NCBI GenBank assembly: GCA_963969365.1
Contig: OZ017758.1
Location: forward strand, 186,001-250,000
Direction: 5' to 3'
DNA from: Asterochloris sp. CNOR1
Lineage: Eukaryota; Chlorophyta; Trebouxiophyceae; Trebouxiales; Trebouxiaceae
DNA: 64,000 bases
Position 1 is the first letter of the stretch. Each line of letters opens with the position of its first letter. The notes under the pieces were generated by a model. It saw nothing but the letters and a program-made list of their open reading frames with translations. It did not search any database and was not told the DNA's origin. Shown in pieces: positions 34,301 to 45,900 of this stretch. Position numbers and translations under genes: made by a program.

Positions 34301-36842
34301 TGCCTGTCCACTTGGCACCAGGGCATGGCCCCTCACTCACTATGCTGCTTCCAGCGCTGCTGTTGTGATGCTCCATCACATTGTGAATATGTCGTAGCTC
34401 TGCTCGACATCGCTTTGACTGGCCAAGTTTTGATCTGTCTCCACTAGCTCCTGCAGCAGCAGTAACGCTACAGTGACATTGCTGTCTATAGCTGAGCTGG
34501 TCCTCAGAAGGCAACACAACAGCTGAGAGCCTAGGGGGCGCACCAAAGCCCGAGCTCCTGCATGCAGAAGTGCCACCTGGCAGGCGCGGTGGCAGCCGTC
34601 CAGGCACTGTCTCATGCCTCGCTGGGAAAGGAGGAGAAAGAGGGCTGCATGAAGCTGGCCCAGGACATGCTGAAGGACTGCAAAGCCACCCTCAGTGTGG
34701 TTTGCGCCCGTGCAGACGCCCCGCCTGCCAAGCAGCTGCAGCCCTTCCAGAAGCACCTCCACAGCACGGTGGGTGTGCGTGCCGGCATTCCCGTCAGGTT
34801 TTGTGTGTCGACTCCTCCCCACCAAGTGACCAGCAGCAGCATGTCTATTCACAGCACATCTGCTCCCCCAAGAGCAGCTGCTGTGTTCTTTCATGGGGTC
34901 TGACCCATGCCCACAATGTCATCAACTGCAGTGTGACCCCCTCGCTGCTTGTGGGTTCAGTAGAGCTGCTACCTCTCACATTTTGAGCCCTTGTCTTCAG
35001 TGCAGCAGCTGCACACGGCCCTGAATGTGATCAACAAAAACCTGCAGACAGACGTGCCACCGCATTCTGCATTTCTGGGTTGCTGCGACACCAGCAGGCG
35101 CTCTGCCTACAGGAGCTGCACCTGGCCCTGCACATGACAGCAAGACACACTTTAAGCATGTGAGCCGGTGCCACCAAGCCCACATGTGTCGACGTTGCTC
35201 CTCTCCACTCTGCAGGAGCTGCTCCTGCAGCGATTCAGCCCACCCCACCACCCCGCCTGTGGCTGCAGAGCTCTGCTTGACGTCTGCATTGCCTGCTCGC
35301 TGTCAGCAGTACATGAGGGATGCCAACCTGTAAGCGGAGGTGCTGGGCAGGTGCTGCTCTGAGCTCAACTGCACCACCTTGCTGCAGTGTGTGCAATGCA
35401 GATGTGCATGTTGAGCGGCTTGCCAGTGCGCTGGGGATCGCACAGCACCCAGAGACCTGGACCCTGCTCCTTCCTGCCCTGCAGCAGTTGCGCCTGCTGC
35501 TGCATGTGGGGGAGACGGCCTTCAGAGCCAGTGCCCTGTGCGAGTGCAGTGCTGTGCAGACAATGTCCACCATTCCTGCAGGAGCTGCATCTGGCGCTGT
35601 ACCTGGGGGACGCCAGTCTCCAGACAGAGGTGCTGGGTAGGTGTCGCCAGGCTGGCCCGGCCTGCAGTCCCGCGCCGGAGGACTTGATGGGCCTGGTGGA
35701 GCAGCATGGTGCCCTGCCTGATGTCAGCAGGCAGGCCCACCTGCTGGCGCTGGACCACCTGCTGGGCATGGGCGGTGGCATGCCCTGCGACTTGGTGGCA
35801 CTGGTGAGCGGGCGACCTGCCGTTACTGTGCTGTGCTGCGTGACGCTGGCAGAGACGTTGTTGCAAGCCTGACAGCTGTTCACTGCTGGAACTGAGCAGT
35901 CGCATGCCACATGGTGTTTGTGATCTGGTCCTGTTGCTGCAGGCATACAGAGGCAGCAGAGACAGTGCGTCATTCCACGGGCTGCTCTGCTGCAGGCTTT
36001 TAGGAAGCTGTACGAGCTGAGTGCGGGGGATGCGGAGCGCATGCAGCTGCTCAAAAGAGTCAAAGGCATCCTAGCAGGTGCAGATCACTACCTTGGCTCC
36101 TGCAGTGTCAACCTTAGCAGAAGGCGGCGTTGCTGCAGCAGTTTCGAGGAGGATTGCAAGTTGGCCACCTGGCGTGGGTGTAAGAGAGCAGGAGGCTCCC
36201 TGCATTGCTGCATGATGCAGGCAGGGCAACTGCACTGCAATCATTCCACTGCTAGATGGTGCAGGCTTAACAGCATCAGCCTGTGGCTGTTCATGGTACT
36301 GCATTTGTTGATGTTGCTGCATCATGCAGGCATGGCAGCTGGGGCCTATCCCCCCAGGGAGCTGGAGTGGCTCATCACGGCCGCCTGGAACAAAGGCTGC
36401 AACCACCAGTTCTTTGGACGCACTCAGGAGGCAGTGGAGCTCATGTGCGCTGCAGAAGCCCTGGTGGAGGACTGCCCTGCCCTCATTGCTAAACAGCAGG
36501 TAGTGGCGGGTCCTTAAGATTGACAGCCTTTGTGTGGTGTGTTGGGCTCGCCCAAAGACAAGGTGTGCTCAGCGCTTGTTCTGTTGGGCTGCCAAATAGG
36601 AAGGCACCCTTGCAGATGCAGGGCAGCTGCCATGGTGTGCCCACCACAGGCTGTTCCCGCATGGCTTGTTATGTCTGGTGTGGCCCAGCTGCAGCAGCTC
36701 ATTCTAACCCAAGCCACCAGGTTCTGCTCGTCTGCAGATGATAAGAGACACAATTTCGAAGTTGAAGCAAAAGAGCCTGCAGCCCATCACTCCAGCAAAG
36801 GCGGCGCACTCTGGCAGCCAAGGGATGACAACGGGGGCTTGA
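28371..36842 (+). CDS. ZIP4: ZIP4/SPO22 meiotic crossover protein (TPR), with two in-frame TAG codons
   Basis: ZIP4/SPO22 is a TPR-like protein of the ZMM group needed for class I meiotic crossovers. Exons: 28371-28657, 28721-28796, 28894-29091, 29230-29481, 29878-29955, 30357-30463, 30602-30800, 30945-31010, 31207-31511, 32398-32560, 32846-32971, 33214-33358, 33646-33778, 34018-34258, 34568-34768, 35388-35505, 35582-35803, 35996-36077, 36330-36499, 36738-36842 (TGA). All are in phase except one unresolved join between 34768 and 35388. About 1090 codons are modelled. Strong family segments are FFSAAYLFAP, ALCALALHKTDRALDFLDIA, FLRFKVHLERKESPAAVEQL, EAISSDSRQVAQQSLQLL and YPPRELEWLITAAWNKG. 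In-frame TAG codons occur at 29410-29412 and 34201-34203. In both exons the frame is open on each side and agrees with both flanking splice sites. The gene may be decaying, polymorphic, or read through. Confidence 0.88.
31980..32440 (+). repeat. Decayed copies of ZIP4 exon 32398-32560 acceptor junction
   Basis: The real junction reads CTGCAG|GGCCCTTGACTTTCTGGAC, then ATCGCTGCTCAGTCCG. Similar blocks stand at about 31987, 32101 and 32195 (CTGCAGAGCCCTTGGACC, TTTTGGACACTGCTGCCC). Each carries a potential acceptor plus 30-45 bp of exon-like sequence, and each is broken by stops or shifts. Confidence 0.85.
35000..35505 (+). repeat. Decayed copies of ZIP4 exon 35582-35803 start
   Basis: The real exon starts CTGCAG|GAGCTGCATCTGGCGCTG and continues TACCTGGGGGACGCCAGTCT. 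Copies of this block occur at about 35003 (reads QLHTALNVINKNLQTDV), 35110 (GAGCTGCACCTGGCCCTGCA), 35217, and 35308-35352, where TACATGAGGGATGCCAACCT runs into GGAGGTGCTGGGCAGGTG and mirrors the real exon. Confidence 0.8.
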
Positions 36843-36975
36843 GCAGCTTCAATGAGTTCTTTAGTTCAATAGCAAAGCTCAAAACATCTCTCAAAAGCAA
36901 CTTCAACTGCTTGTGCATGCGTTCTCAGTTCAAGCAGAAGCCTAGGACTCATGTGTACATCATCTTGTCCTCCCC

Positions 36976-39900
36976 TCATGTGCTGGTCCCTCTCGGGGAG
37001 GGGACCTGCCTTCTGGGCGGAGTGCCAGCATCCGATCTGCTGCTCACGTCGGAGGGCGACTTTGCAAAGCTCCTCAGCGCTGCAGCCTGCAGGTCTGGGC
37101 CACTGCTTGACGTCCGCTTTTGGTACGGGCTGCCACTGCTATAGATCCCTCCTGAGCTGATGCTCCGCCTCGGCTGCGGCTGTAGTGCTGCTGCCTGCAC
37201 CTGCCCACTGCTTTCTGCCGTGTCCTGCACATTGCTGATGCTCCTATTCAGCGACCTCACGCTGGCCCCCAGCGGCGCCGCAGAGCTGGCATCGAGCTGG
37301 GGCGCCGTCCGCACAAAGTCGCTGGCCGGGCTGCTGGCCCCTCCAGAGCTGCTGCGCTTGGGGCGCCCCTGCGCGCTGCTGCTGCGCGGCAGCGGCGGCT
37401 GCCTGGGCTGCACAGAGGGCCCCGTGGCTCCATACTGCCCACCAGAGAGCTGTGCTGGCAGGGTCGCTGGCACCATTGGGAGGCCTGACAGGGCGGCAGG
37501 CAGCCGGGGCGTCCTGCAGATCACAGGGCAGCCTCACAGGCTGGCACACACACCGACGAACCAAAAGCCAGACAACCACCAAACAGCTATACAGCAGCAC
37601 ACTCAAATGCGAGCGAGCACCACACCCAAACACGGAAAGCAGGCTCAGGAGCAGAGCCGATGCCCTGGACATCAGCAACAAGGGTGCAACTGCCCACCAG
37701 ATAAGAGAGCTTGCACAGTGGCATGTGACAGCAGTCTCACCCAGCCAGCAGTGAGGGGCCTCTTGGAGTGGCCAGGGGCCCATATGAGGACGACCCCCAG
37801 CGGGTGACGGTTGCGCTGCTCAGCTCCGGCCCCACAGTGGAGGCAACCCTGGGGGTGGCGGCTGGGCTAGGGGTCAGGAAGGGTGAAAACCCTGCAGGCA
37901 TATGTAGTCTGTTGATCGTTGGTAACCAGGTAAAAGGTGACACACCACCTGTTCAGAGAGGGGGATTTGAGCGCACTGGGGGCAGCTTGCTTGGCTGCTG
38001 TGCTCTGGGAGGCGTGCCGTCGGTGGAAGGTGAGCAGGGTACAGCAAGTCAGTGCAAGGCGAGCTGAGCACCAATGCATGGCAGGCACAGTGCCAGCTGG
38101 GGCCACATCTCTTCAAACAGGCTGCAGTAATGTAACGCCTGCCAGGGGACATGCTGACATGTTGCTGACGCCCATGATCAGGTTGCCAGGCATAAGGGTT
38201 GGCATAAGGTGCCGCAGCCGGCAGCCCTGACAGCGTCTGTTGGCGCTGCTGTCTGACAAAGCTTGAGGACATCCTCACTGTTGAAAGCATCACTATAGCC
38301 GTGAAACCAGGTCAAGTTGGCGGACTGCAGCGGGCAGACCTGTGGCCGACGATGCCCGGATGGACCAGGCGGCTGAGTCCCTGCGCGGGCTGGGGGTCGT
38401 GGCTGACGGCGAGGAGAACGCGTTCAGCTTGGCCTGGAACTCACTCAGGTTCCTGCAGCAAATCTTTGCGCCTCAGCTGTGCACGACACTCAGTGTGGGC
38501 ATTGATACAGGCATCAGCGGGATGCAAGCATCGCTGTGGTCTCTGGCCTGAGCCTCGCTCAGTATCTGCGCAGCACATCTAGAACGAGGTGCAAACACAC
38601 CTGCAGGTAGCAGCTGAGCCCCATGCAGGGTGATGGACGGTTGCCAGGTGCCACAGGTGCACCGCATTGGCTAATGGGAGACCCCTGGTGCAGTGGCATT
38701 GCAGGCAGTTGCCCCAGACAGACATGTGCAATGACAAGTCCCTGGCCCAGGGCAAAATGCATCAGTCCAGGCACAGATCAGGGCCCTGGCCGGGAGTTTC
38801 TCACTTGAGGTCCTTCTGCGGCAGCAGGAAGGCTGCTCGTATCGTCTCCACCGCCTCCTGCATCACCGTCAGGCTGTTCCCCACCATGGCCTGCCCCGTC
38901 CAGGCCAGGTGCTGCCGCCGCGCTGCATCCAGCTCGGCTGCCTGCACCCGCAGCTCCTGCTCCGCCCGGGACAGCTGGCTCAGCGCCTGCAGGCGAAGGA
39001 CACTGGCAACCTCAGAAGCGCCTGCGAAAGCCTTCTGGCTGGACATCCTGCCAGGAGCACCTGGCTCAGCGCCTGCAGGCGAAGGACACTGGCAGCCTCA
39101 AAGCGCCTGCCAAAGCCTTCGTGCTACACATTCTACCCAGAGCATTGGGCCCAGCGCCTACAGGCAGAGGACAGTGGCAGCCTCAAAGCGCCTGCCAAAG
39201 CTGTCAGGCTGGACATTCTGCCCGGGCCCAGCAAGCAGGTTGATCCATGTGAATGTCCACAGGATCCCCAGCTCTGCACCTGCATGTCACGCCGCTGTAC
39301 ACGCAAAACAGTCTACATCAAAGGACCGAGTCCATGCCAGGCAACCGGTCACTGCAGCTCCCTTCTCCGGGGCCACTGCTCAGACCCTGTGTCGGCAGCC
39401 CCCAATGCCGGCACAGATGCACAGACCCTGCTAGGTATGCACCTGTGCATCCCGCCCCCTCGCGTCCGCCACCCGCCCGCGCTGCCAGCGCCGGTAGCAG
39501 CGCTGGATCACCCTGGCGGCCCTCTCCCGCCGCCGCCGCTGCAGCCAGGCCTGCTCCAGTGCGGAGCGTCCCTGCCCCAGACGGAGCAGCTCCGCTCGCA
39601 CCTGAGCCAGCTCTTCCCTCAGAGCCTCCACCTGCCTCTGCAGGTCTGCCTGCAAGAAAGGCAGCAGCAGCATCTTGGCACACACCAGGTGTTCAGACCT
39701 TGCGGGAGCGGTATCTTGGTGCCAGCAGCAGCTGAGCACACACCGCTTCTCCAGACCTTGCACGGATGCTTCATGCTGCTTCCATTGCTTTACGGCTTAC
39801 TATGCAGCTGCAAACTTACAAAGCTGTTCAGCTTACATCGCGCCAGGCATCTTAAGCTTACATCAGATACCTTTTTGTCATGAATGGGGCTGCTGCAGGA

Positions 39901-42900
39901 ACATGAATGTCGCCTGTACGCGTCTGCATCACGGCTGCACTACAAAGGCATGCGCACAATGCGCCAAAGGAGTATGCCTGCCCAGGTGGCCATTGCTGCA
40001 GCCCACCATCATGATTGGCCCGCTGCTGCAGGTCCCCGGCTGTCGCAAGCAGCATCCCTTGCACATCCCTTGCATGGACCATGGGGTAGTGTTGGAAGGA
40101 CGAGGACCATGGAAGCACTGTTGGGAGGGACCGGAGGCGGCCCCACCTCTGTGCTGCGGTGGGCCTGCTGCTGCAGTTTAATGGCCGCCGCAAGCAGCAT
40201 CCCTTGCACATCCCTTGAGCCATTGGGTCACTGTTCTAGGAACCAGAGGTGGCCCCACCTCGGTGCTGCGGTGGGCCTGCTGCTGCAGGTCCATGGCCGC
40301 CTGCAGCTGCTCCTGCTCCTGCAGCAGCCCCTCCTGCAGGTCCCCCAGCTGCTGCCTCTCCTCCCCTGCAGCCTCCAGGCGCCCCTCCAGCTCCTGCACA
40401 GCAGCCTCCAGGCCCGCGACCGCCTTGTCGCGCTGCCCAATGTGAGCCTGCGCAAGCCACCAGACACGATCATGAGTGTGGTCATGCTTTCAGAGCTGGG
40501 CACGAGCACAGCAGCCCTGCACAGCTGCTTCTGGCAGCAAAACTGCTAGAGGGGCGGCCGATAAGAGGCCTGCAGGGGCAATCACAGGTCTGCAACTTGT
40601 CCTGAGTGAAGCAAAGTCTGGTGGCCAATTCAGAGGACGGGTGCAGACCAAGACCAAGATCTTCTGCTTTCTGTTCATCACCAGCAGTCTGCCTGTGCTG
40701 AACTGCCACAAGACTGGCACTGCTGCTTGTACCATGCAAGGCATGGCTGCTGGCTGTTTAGCAGCGGGTCTGGCTGTGGTAGACAGCTGATCAGACAAAC
40801 TGTTGCAGTGCTGCCTCATCAAGGCAGCAGCGGGCAGCTCATTAGAGGCCAGAAGGCTCACCTACAGCTGCTGCAACATGGGCCCCTCACCCTGGCTGGC
40901 TGTGTGAGTTGAACCAAGCCATGTTGAGAAGGCAGCAGCAGCGTTCAGAGGGCGGCTCATTGAAGGCCAGCAAGCTCACCTCCAGCTCGTCAATCTGCTG
41001 CAGCATGGCCGCCCCATCCTGCTGCAGCCGCGCAGCCTCCTGCTGCTGTGCAGCTGTCCTGTCACGCTCCTGCTGCGCACGCTGCTCTGCCTGCTGCAGC
41101 TCTCCTTGCCACCGCTTCTCACGCTGCAGCAGCTCCTCCTGCCAGCGCACCTGCAGCACACAGGCCACCAAGCTGCAGGACCAGTATTTTGGTTTAAGAC
41201 CTGTTACTCTGCATGCTGCAGCACCTCCTGCCGCTCCCCCTGCAGCACACAGGATATCATGCTGCAGGACCAGGCTTTCAGTGAGACCTGCTCCTCTGCA
41301 TGCTGCAGCACCTTCTGCTGGCAAATCTGCAGTACACAGGCCATCAAGCTTCAGGGCAAGGGTTGTGGTGTCACCTGCTGCTCTGCGCGCTGCAGCACAC
41401 AAGCAGCTCAGCTGCAGAGGGTCAGTTGGATCCCCTTTGCTAGCGCTTGTCTGTTTGCTGCAGCACCTGTCAGTGAAGCTGCAGCACACAGGCCCCCAAT
41501 CTGCAGCATTGGGCTCATGGCATGATTTGCTGCTCTGCATGCTGCAGCTCCTCTGGCCAGCGCACCTGCAGCACACCAGCAGCTGAGCTGCAGAAGGCCA
41601 GTCAAGCAGATTGCCTCCGCAAGCACTCAACTCTCTGCTCCACCTCCTCATACCTGTATGCTTGAAGAACATGCCACTGTGCTGCATGTCTCATCCTTCA
41701 TGGAGTGATCTGCTGTGTCTGAGACAGCTTTCCCTGCCAAGTCCTGCAGCAAGTGTGACTTGCGGATATGTGGCGCAGGTGGTGATCTGCCCTCCTGCTG
41801 CTGTTATCTCTGCCTGCTGCTGCTCCCCCACCTTCAGACATATGACTTGCACGTTGACAGCCTCCAAGCATCGCAAGTGCTGCACGACAGCTCAGCCGCT
41901 ACCTGCTAAGCTGCTGAGCCTGGTCTTGATAAGCACCCCATGACAAGGCACCTATTTCGACAGCCTTACAGCTGAAGGTGCTAGCGCCACAAGTTGGCCG
42001 CCTGCCGCCCCATCTCACCCCTCTCCAAATACCATCAGCAAGGTATAACACACAACAGAGAGGCCAGGCAACAATGAGCTGACTGCTGCAGGTCACATGT
42101 TCCCACCTCCACAGCTTCCAAGCGCTGCTGCTGCTGGCGCCGCAGCTCAGCCGCTTGCCGCCCTGCCGCTGCAGCAGCCTCCTGCTCAGACGCCTGCGCC
42201 AGCTGGAGGCGGTGCTCCAGCGCGTCCACCTGCAGACGCTGCTTGTGAGCAGCCGCTTCCCGCTCCAGCTGGGCCTGCTGCTCCAGGCGCTCCTGCACAG
42301 GCAGGAAAGCACTCTCCTTTCACCAAGACAAAGCTGTGAACACAGCCCCAGGCAGCGTAGTCTGCTGCTCCAGGCGCTCCTGCACAGGCAGGATAGCTAG
42401 TTGTCAGCAAAGCAGAGCAGTGAAACACCGCCCCAGACAGAAAGTTCTACTGCTCCAGGCGCTCCTGCACAAGCGCTGACCCAAACCCAGCGTGGCGAGT
42501 TATGTCTGCTGGTCTTGCACATGGTGTGCGGACATGGCCTTGCTGCTTCTGCGCTGGACGGGGCTTGCTGGTGTGGCAGCTTCTGCACAGCGACTAACCA
42601 GGTCTAGCCCTACTGCCAAGCTCAGCAGTGATGCTGGCTGCCCCACAGGGGGGCAGACTAGTGTAGAATCTGTTGCAGGGATGAGGGTCCCTGTGGCATC
42701 TGCTTCAGCCCCGCAAGTGCCCAACTTGCGCCAGTTCCTTAGCTGATGGAGTGATGATGGCATTGTACGAAAGTTTGAGATATCTCAGCATCACAGCCAT
42801 GTTGATAATGACTCGGAAAGCAGAGTAACAGTACTGGGCCTCAGCCAAGTCCCTGGTCCGAGCTTGGCACATTATGAGGGCACACTTCTGCCCAGACTAT

Positions 42901-45900
42901 CCACTGACACTACTCAGCACACTCCACGATGTGCCCACATGCCGCAGGTCATGCTCATGCAGCATGCGAAACGCCTTTGCGCCCACAATGTCCCTCAGAA
43001 ATGCTCCGCACAGCCCCTGGCGTGTCCATCTGCTGCAGGTCGTGCTCCTGCTGCAGCTTGCGGAAGGCCTTTGCATCCACACCGTCCCTCAGCATTGCTC
43101 AGCACAATGGTCACCTTCTGCAGGTCGTGCTCCTGCTGCAGCTTGCGCAGCGCCTGCCTCAGGTCCTGCACGGTCTGCTCCTTGTCTGACTGTGCCTGCT
43201 GGGCCGCCGCCTGTTGCTGCTCCACCTCGGCCTGCAGGCGCCGCCTCTCGCGCTCCTGCTTTGTGGCATTGGACAGCGCCTCGGCCTGCAGCAGCCAAGG
43301 GGCGGGTCGGCTCAACCTCAGCTTGCAGGCGCTGCCTCTCCTGCACCCCGCTTTGTGGCATGGTACCATGCTCCAGCCTGCAGCAGCGAAGGGCAGGGTT
43401 TGCATGACAGCACAGCTTGACCTGATCCAGCAGGCCAGTGTGCATACGCAGCAAGCACACCCCCCATATCGCACCGCCCCGGCCACGAAGCACTCCCCAA
43501 ACCTGTGGCGCCGTGCTGCAGCCAAATCCTCAGCCTCAAGGCACAGCTGGAGTCTGCCCCACCTTGGCGCGCGCCAGCTGGTGCGCGAGCTGCTCCCGCT
43601 GCGCCCTCTCCGCCACCAGCGCCTGCTCACGTGCAGCCAGCTGGCCCTGACGCTCCCGCTCCGCATGGTCGTGCTCGCGCCGCAGGGCCTCCACCACCGC
43701 GTTGCGGCGCTCCCGCTCGGCCTGCAGCCGCACCACAGGCAGATGTCAAGGCTATACACCGGCAGAGCTCTGGCCACTCCAGCATCCAGGCATGCTGGCT
43801 GCGCCACAGCAAGCTGCTGCAGCAGCAATGACGTGCTGTGGCGCTGCCGCTCAGCCCCAGTCTCTCAGCCTTAGGCCAGGTCAGCTGCCTGCCCAGGGCC
43901 GGAGTGCCCTAACTGACCCGTTCCCTTTTCTAGGGTTTGATTTTGAGTCGCAACCTCTTCACACAAAATTTCATGCCCCCCCCACCTGATGCTTCCCCTC
44001 AATGGCCTTCTGCTGCTGTGCTTCCTGTGCAGGCGGAGCCCTTTGCATGAAAGAGTGTAAATTCTAAACCCCAATATACATGGATAATTACGACTCCTCA
44101 CCTGCAGCTGCCCCTGCATGGCCTCCAGCTGCTCCTCCTTCCTGAGCAGGGAGGCCTCCAGCGCGTTGGCCTGGTCAGCCTGCTGCTCCAGCTGGGCCAT
44201 GATCTCAGGGGCCAGGGGCTGCGCAGTCTCGATGCGCTCGTTGACCACCGCACGGGTCATCACGCGCATCGCGCGGGAGGCGAACTGCAGGGACTGCAGC
44301 GTTTCGTCCAGGTGGTCCTGGGCGTTGGCCACCGCGATGACCAGGGAGGTCTTGGTGTTGCCCCCCAGGGACTCCTGCAGGGCAGCAGGGCATGCTTGGC
44401 ACAGTGTTGGTGTTGGCAATGAAAGCAGCTGGAGTGTTGCAGGGCGTAGCTTGTTCGCAAACAGCTGGGACTGGACTGGCTTGAACCGTGCATCAGCAAA
44501 TTTAGAACTCTGCATCAGCCCTTCAAATGGACCAGGAGGGCATGCTTCGCACAGTGTTGGTGTTGGCTCCCAATGAGATCATGCAGTGGCATTGCCCCCT
44601 TGGTGGCTCCCTACAGGGGCAGAGGGGACTGAGGTCACATACTATGCATCAGCTGTGAAGCATAGAGGTTGTCTGGTTGGCTGGACCGTACATCCAGGCA
44701 GGTCCTGAGGCACCGCCCCAGGGGCTGGTGCACTGAGTGGTAGGTGGATGAGATGCACAAACCCACCACCAACATTGTCACTCCAACCAGTTACTCAGCC
44801 TGGACAAAGGGATCTCTGACAGAACTTCCTGTGACAGCAGACTGCTGTAATATGCACACTGCAACAGGAGGTACCTTCAAGACATGCGCAAACCCGTCAC
44901 TGACACTGACACTCTTGTACACCCACATTTTACCATTCTGGACAATGTTTGTCTCCCACAGAACTTTATGGCATGATAAGTGTAGTGTCCTGCAGATCTG
45001 CCTGACAGCAAAAAGGACTATGATCAGCAAGTGGCTGGTTGCAGCACTGACCTGGAGCAGCCTCGTGAGCTTGGAGTCCCGGAAGGGCACGTGGGTCGAG
45101 TTTGGGTCAGCACGTGCATTGATGCACATCCCCAGCGCTGTCAGCGACAGGTTGATGCTCTTGGCCTCATTGGCCCTCAGTCCTGCAGCGTTTGGAAGCA
45201 GAGTGAGTTTATGATGATACAGAACATGTGTTCATGCACATGTGTTCATGCACATCCCCTGCGCTCTCACAGCCAACTGACCTCTAGCCTTGTAGGCTCC
45301 CAATTCTGCAACAGCTGCTCCAGAAGGGTAGGCGGCAATCAGCACCTGCTCAGCCAGATCACATTGCATCTTGTAGCAGGTGATGCAGGCTGCACATAGC
45401 AGCATGCACTTAGGATGGTGCGCCTGCAAAGCAACATTGCATGAGGAGCTCGCTGCTGTGGTGTTGAGAGAGACAGCCCTGGGGTGAGGAAGCACCTGTG
45501 GAGCCTGAGCGCTTGAGGCGCTCGCTGCCAGCCAGGTCCACCAGGAAGAGCTTCCCAATCTTGACACGCTGCACGTGCTCGGCCGCCTCCGCGGGTGCTT
45601 TGTGGCGCTTGATGACGGTCAACATGACAATGCAGTGGGAGCGGCTGGAGTGAGCGTTCAGCTTGGTGAAGGCAAAGATCCTGCAGGTGCATGGAAGGGC
45701 TGTTCGCAGTGTCAGCTGACAGAATGTTGCCTGCCCTCAAGGCGCCTTTTTATACTTGAAGATCTGACAGGCAGGGGCAGAAAGGTACATCTGTGCCGTT
45801 GGGTGCGTGGTGGACCCTCCACCAATCTGGACAATGAGTCCTTAGCTTGTCCGTGCGCCAGCCCCATCCGGTTCACGAGAATGCAGCAAAGTTCCCAGTC

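Noticed and set aside
38342-38551. Plus-strand ORF starting [18 protein letters not shown]
   Set aside because: It is the antisense of kinesin exon 38452-38340, which fits the neighbouring exons in phase.
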